From Paracoccaceae bacterium (GTDB taxonomy: Bacteria; Pseudomonadota; Alphaproteobacteria; Rhodobacterales; Rhodobacteraceae), in the NCBI GenBank assembly GCA_007134805.1, contig SLKB01000405.1:1-9269 (forward strand): a stretch of DNA of 9,269 bases, written 5' to 3'. Below are positions 7,531 to 9,269 of this stretch, piece by piece; positions within the stretch are counted from its first letter, which is position 1, and each line of letters begins with the position of its first letter. Under the pieces are notes generated by a model. The model ran no database searches and was not told where the DNA came from. It was given only the letters and a program-made list of their open reading frames with translations. Made by a program: the position numbers and the translations under genes.

Positions 7531-7574
7531 CGTGCCTCCTCCCACAGGCATCTGCAACGCTAGTCGAAGGGGGC

Positions 7575-7627
7575 AGGGCACGAAATACGACCTTCGTGCG
7601 ATGGACCATGGTCGTATTCCGTGCCCT
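7575..7627. promoter_or_regulatory. Near-perfect 18-bp inverted repeat in the divergent promoter region
   Basis: The left arm AGGGCACGAAATACGACC (7575-7592) and right arm GGTCGTATTCCGTGCCCT (7610-7627) are reverse complements at 17 of 18 positions, separated by 17 bases. Nested within are GCACGAA/TTCGTGC (7578-7584 with 7593-7599) and the palindrome GACCATGGTC (7604-7613). The element lies midway in the 146-base gap between two divergent operons, so a shared operator for a dimeric or tetrameric regulator is the natural reading. A cruciform or RNA hairpin is also possible. The regulator is unknown. Confidence 0.7.
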
Positions 7628-7676
7628 ATTCGTCTCTGATTGACTGACGTCATCTTATTCACGGGAGGAGACAGGA

Positions 7677-8102
7677 ATGAAACGGATCACAACCTTCGCC
7701 GCGGCGGGAATGCTGGCGGCCAGCGGTGCAGCCCATGCAATCGGCGGCGATCTTGCGTCGCTGCCTGTTCCCTTGGAATTGCAGGTCGGCACGGGCGACA
7801 ATGGCTTCGGGATGGAGCCCGATGAATTCCAGATGCAGACCGGGCAGGCCTATCGGATGACGATTCAGGCTGTGGGCTGGCACGAATGCAACTGGGAGGC
7901 GCCCTCCTTCTTCAAGAACGCCTGGATCCGCAAGATCGAGGCCGGGAACATGGAGATCAAGGTCGCCTATCTGTATGAGCTGGAAATGGACATGGACGGC
8001 GAGGTGGAAGTGTTCTTCGTCCCGATCCGGCCCGGCACTTACCAGTTCGGTTGCCGCGGCCTGGAAGACCGCGGCATGACCGGCACGTTCATCGTTGAAT
8101 AA
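7677..8102 (+). CDS. Secreted cupredoxin-like protein with an incomplete type-1 copper site
   Basis: This 141-residue protein has a 21-residue signal peptide ending AAHA, so the mature protein is periplasmic. The rest fits a single small Greek-key domain of the cupredoxin type. A TGQAYRMTIQAVGWHECNW stretch carries His69, and the C-terminal loop RPGTYQFGCRGLEDRGMTGT carries Cys126 and Met134, spaced as in plastocyanin. The second copper histidine expected three residues after the cysteine is Leu129. An extra Cys71 two residues after His69 might pair with Cys126. A normal blue-copper electron carrier is therefore doubtful; a metal chaperone or a structural periplasmic partner is possible. The start has GGGAGGAG seven bases before the ATG. 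It heads the rightward operon that includes the cytochrome and sits opposite the ABC operon across the inverted repeat. I do not recognise a named gene. Confidence 0.78.
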   Translation: MKRITTFAAAGMLAASGAAHAIGGDLASLPVPLELQVGTGDNGFGMEPDEFQMQTGQAYRMTIQAVGWHECNWEAPSFFKNAWIRKIEAGNMEIKVAYLYELEMDMDGEVEVFFVPIRPGTYQFGCRGLEDRGMTGTFIVE

Positions 8103-8124
8103 TCAGACGCCAGGAAATTCCCCC

Positions 8125-8271
8125 ATGACAGACTTCCGCATCCCTGCCCCGGCGCCGGCGCTGGCTTGCACGCTTGCAAGCCTGACGCCCACCCATGCAG
8201 ACGCGTACAAGGCAATTGATCACGCCGGGTCCGACCGAGGAGCGCGCGCGCCTTCGACATTGGTCTCATAA
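8125..8271 (+). CDS. Doubtful 48-residue ORF between cupredoxin-like and cytochrome genes
   Basis: An ATG 22 bases after the cupredoxin-like stop has AGGAA eight bases upstream and opens 48 codons ending in TAA. The translation starts MTDFRIPAPAPALACTLASL and continues with THADAYKAIDH; it has a weak signal-peptide-like look (possible cleavage after HADA). It is not PqqA, since the Glu-x3-Tyr motif is missing. It contains the hairpin at 8163-8182. It may be a small exported peptide, a decayed gene, or chance. I do not recognise a family. Confidence 0.2.
   Translation: MTDFRIPAPAPALACTLASLTPTHADAYKAIDHAGSDRGARAPSTLVS
8163..8182 (+). other. Perfect 8-bp hairpin between cupredoxin-like and cytochrome genes
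   Basis: GGCTTGCA, loop CGCT, then TGCAAGCC forms a perfect 8-bp stem with a four-base loop, 61 bases after the cupredoxin-like stop codon. There is no T run, so a strong intrinsic terminator is unlikely. It could act as a processing or partial termination site that sets unequal expression of the two genes. Confidence 0.45.
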
Positions 8272-8283
8272 CCCATGGTCGAA
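8253..8283. promoter_or_regulatory. Imperfect inverted repeat upstream of the cytochrome gene, sharing a motif with the divergent operator
   Basis: TTCGACATTGG (8253-8263) and CCATGGTCGAA (8273-8283) are reverse complements at 9 of 11 positions with a nine-base spacer. The right half plus the next base, CCATGGTCGAAT, matches CCATGGTCGTAT at 7606-7617 in 11 of 12 bases. It lies 65 bases before the cytochrome start and could be a second site for the same regulator. This is inference from two copies only. Confidence 0.4.
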
Positions 8284-8348
8284 TGGCGCGGGCGGGCCTG
8301 CATCGGTAGTGTCAGATCAACGCAGATGCTTCATGAACGGAGGATACC

Positions 8349-9062
8349 ATGACCCAGACCCAGACCCGCCGCGCGACCTTCGCCGCGCTTGCCTTCACGC
8401 TCTCGGCAGGGATGGCGCTGGCGCATGGCGATGTGACGCCGCAGCCCGTGAATACCGAAGGGCTTCCCGAACTGACCGATGGCTGGGAGTTCGAGAACCC
8501 GTTCCGTGACCCCGACAGCCCCTATTGGGAGCGCGCCTTGCGTATCGGTGACAGCGGCTACAACCAGAACTGCGCGCGCTGCCACGGGCTCGAGGCGATA
8601 TCTGGCGGGCTTGCGCCCGATCTGCGCTTCCTGATGGCCGAGGAGATGGATGACGAATGGTACATGGAGCGCATTCGCCGCGGCTCGGGCGACCGGATGC
8701 CCGCCTATGAGGACCTGATGAACCAGGAAGCCATGTGGGCGATCCGCACCTATATCGAAGCGCGCCCCGACCCTGACGCGATGGCCGATTTCATGCCCCG
8801 CCTCCGCGAGATCCGCGACGGGTTGCGCGACAAGCAGGAGGCGATTGCCGATGGTTCTGCCACAGTGGAGGAGTATGCCGAAGAGATCGAGGCCCTGCAC
8901 GCGGAACTGCACGCGATCGCGCTCGAAATCCCGACCATGTCCGGCGCACCAAAGGCTGACAGCATCGCGCGCCGTGCGGCCGTCATCCTGGAACGCGGCG
9001 GCGACCGTTTCCTGCGCGACGCGGATGAGACTCTGACAATCGGACTGTCCGTATCGCGGTGA
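8349..9062 (+). CDS. pedF: Cytochrome c-550, PedF type, with long C-terminal extension
   Basis: This 237-residue periplasmic monohaem cytochrome is the likely electron acceptor or carrier for a PQQ alcohol dehydrogenase. The signal peptide ends ALA (residue 25); the mature N-terminus AHGDVTPQPVNTEGLPEL and the haem site YNQNCARCHGLEAISGGLAP (CxxCH at 75-79) are diagnostic of the PedF family. The probable sixth ligand is Met117 in GDRMPAY. The cytochrome domain ends near residue 140. Family members as I recall them stop about there, whereas this one continues for about 95 residues of charged, helix-favouring sequence (EYAEEIEALHAELHAIALEI and others). The start at 8349 has ACGGAGGA four bases upstream. 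It is followed after 25 bases by a binding protein gene. The arginines near the N-terminus do not make a proper Tat motif, and c-type cytochromes use Sec. Confidence 0.93.
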   Translation: MTQTQTRRATFAALAFTLSAGMALAHGDVTPQPVNTEGLPELTDGWEFENPFRDPDSPYWERALRIGDSGYNQNCARCHGLEAISGGLAPDLRFLMAEEMDDEWYMERIRRGSGDRMPAYEDLMNQEAMWAIRTYIEARPDPDAMADFMPRLREIRDGLRDKQEAIADGSATVEEYAEEIEALHAELHAIALEIPTMSGAPKADSIARRAAVILERGGDRFLRDADETLTIGLSVSR

Positions 9063-9087
9063 AGCTCAAACCCGGATGGAGATATTG

Positions 9088-9269
9088 ATGTCCTTCAAGA
9101 CCTCCCTGTCAGCGATTGTGCTGATGACTGCCCTGATCCTTGCCGGATCAGGGCCTTTTGCCCGTGAATACCCCTCTGACGATACGGGTCGTGACCGGGT
9201 CGGCATCGATTACGATGCGATCGTCGAGCGCGGCTTCATCGAGATCGGCGTCTATCGCGACTTCCCGCC
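9088..9269 (+). CDS. Periplasmic binding protein of the MoxJ/XoxJ type (partial, runs off the right edge)
   Basis: Sixty codons are visible. A signal peptide (MSFKTSLSAIVLMTALILAG, cleavage near residue 25) is followed by a short polar stretch and then IVERGFIEIGVYRDFP, the opening strand of a family-3 (amino-acid-type) solute-binding protein. Next to a PQQ-dependent dehydrogenase cytochrome, such proteins are usually the MoxJ/XoxJ-like quinoprotein-dehydrogenase-associated group, thought to help assemble or activate the dehydrogenase and not to feed a transporter. TGGAG lies six bases before the ATG, and the gene starts 25 bases after the cytochrome stop, so it is in the same operon. The specific subgroup cannot be confirmed from this fragment; an ordinary amino-acid binding protein is the alternative. 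Confidence 0.75.
   Translation, partial: MSFKTSLSAIVLMTALILAGSGPFAREYPSDDTGRDRVGIDYDAIVERGFIEIGVYRDFP

Noticed and set aside
7531..7662. Longer start for the ABC binding protein (44 extra codons)
   Set aside because: It would run through the inverted repeat and hide the signal peptide; the ATG at 7530 has a near-ideal ribosome binding site and starts directly with the signal sequence.
7531..7676. Possible sigma-54 (-24/-12) promoter near GCGTTGCA
   Set aside because: No GG at the required distance upstream, so the TTGC alone is not meaningful; the local regulator also lacks the AAA+ domain needed for sigma-54.
8039..8269. 76-codon minus-strand frame over the end of the cupredoxin-like gene
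   Set aside because: Overlaps a real gene, no ribosome binding site of note, and no recognisable protein features.
1..9269. Insertion sequences, CRISPR arrays, tRNA or rRNA genes, phage genes
   Set aside because: I looked for transposase motifs, regularly spaced repeats and tRNA-like arms and saw none; base composition and coding style appear even across the window.

Overview
The window is a high-GC segment with dense, co-directional, overlapping genes. It looks like an alphaproteobacterium, most likely Rhodobacterales (Paracoccus/Rhodobacter/Roseobacter type). The evidence is an NDUFS4-type complex I accessory subunit, which is typical of Alphaproteobacteria, and the accessory genes of a PQQ (quinoprotein) alcohol dehydrogenase system. 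No 16S or tRNA gene is present, so the taxonomic call is inference.

Layout from left to right: (1) minus strand 1-161, the 5' part of a complex I NDUFS4-family gene running off the left edge; (2) 162-502, a gene-free gap with an AT-rich stretch; (3) plus strand 503-1489, a GAF plus Fis-type helix-turn-helix regulator lacking the AAA+ domain; (4) plus strand 1601-3121, a 506-residue ExaC/AcoD-type acetaldehyde dehydrogenase followed by a clear intrinsic terminator at 3147-3178; (5) a five-gene minus-strand operon, read from 7530 down to 3320: periplasmic binding protein, YVTN beta-propeller, ABC ATPase, ABC-2 permease, Sel1-repeat protein; (6) a divergent promoter region at 7531-7676 with a near-perfect 18-bp inverted repeat; (7) plus strand: a secreted cupredoxin-like protein (7677-8102), a doubtful 48-codon ORF, a PedF-type cytochrome c-550 with a long C-terminal extension (8349-9062), and the start of a second periplasmic binding protein of the MoxJ/XoxJ type (9088 to the right edge).

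How the genes fit together (family knowledge plus inference): a PQQ alcohol dehydrogenase, not in the window but probably just beyond the right edge, would oxidise an alcohol in the periplasm. Electrons would pass to the cytochrome c-550, and the aldehyde product would be oxidised to the acid in the cytoplasm by the NAD-dependent aldehyde dehydrogenase. The ABC operon is the set repeatedly found beside such dehydrogenases; its transported substrate is not established to my knowledge. The GAF/Fis regulator probably controls the aldehyde dehydrogenase or the whole locus.

The most interesting points are the regulatory inverted repeat and its partial echo upstream of the cytochrome gene, a cupredoxin fold that has lost one type-1 copper histidine, the C-terminally extended PedF cytochrome, and a transporter that combines an importer-style binding protein with an exporter-style permease.
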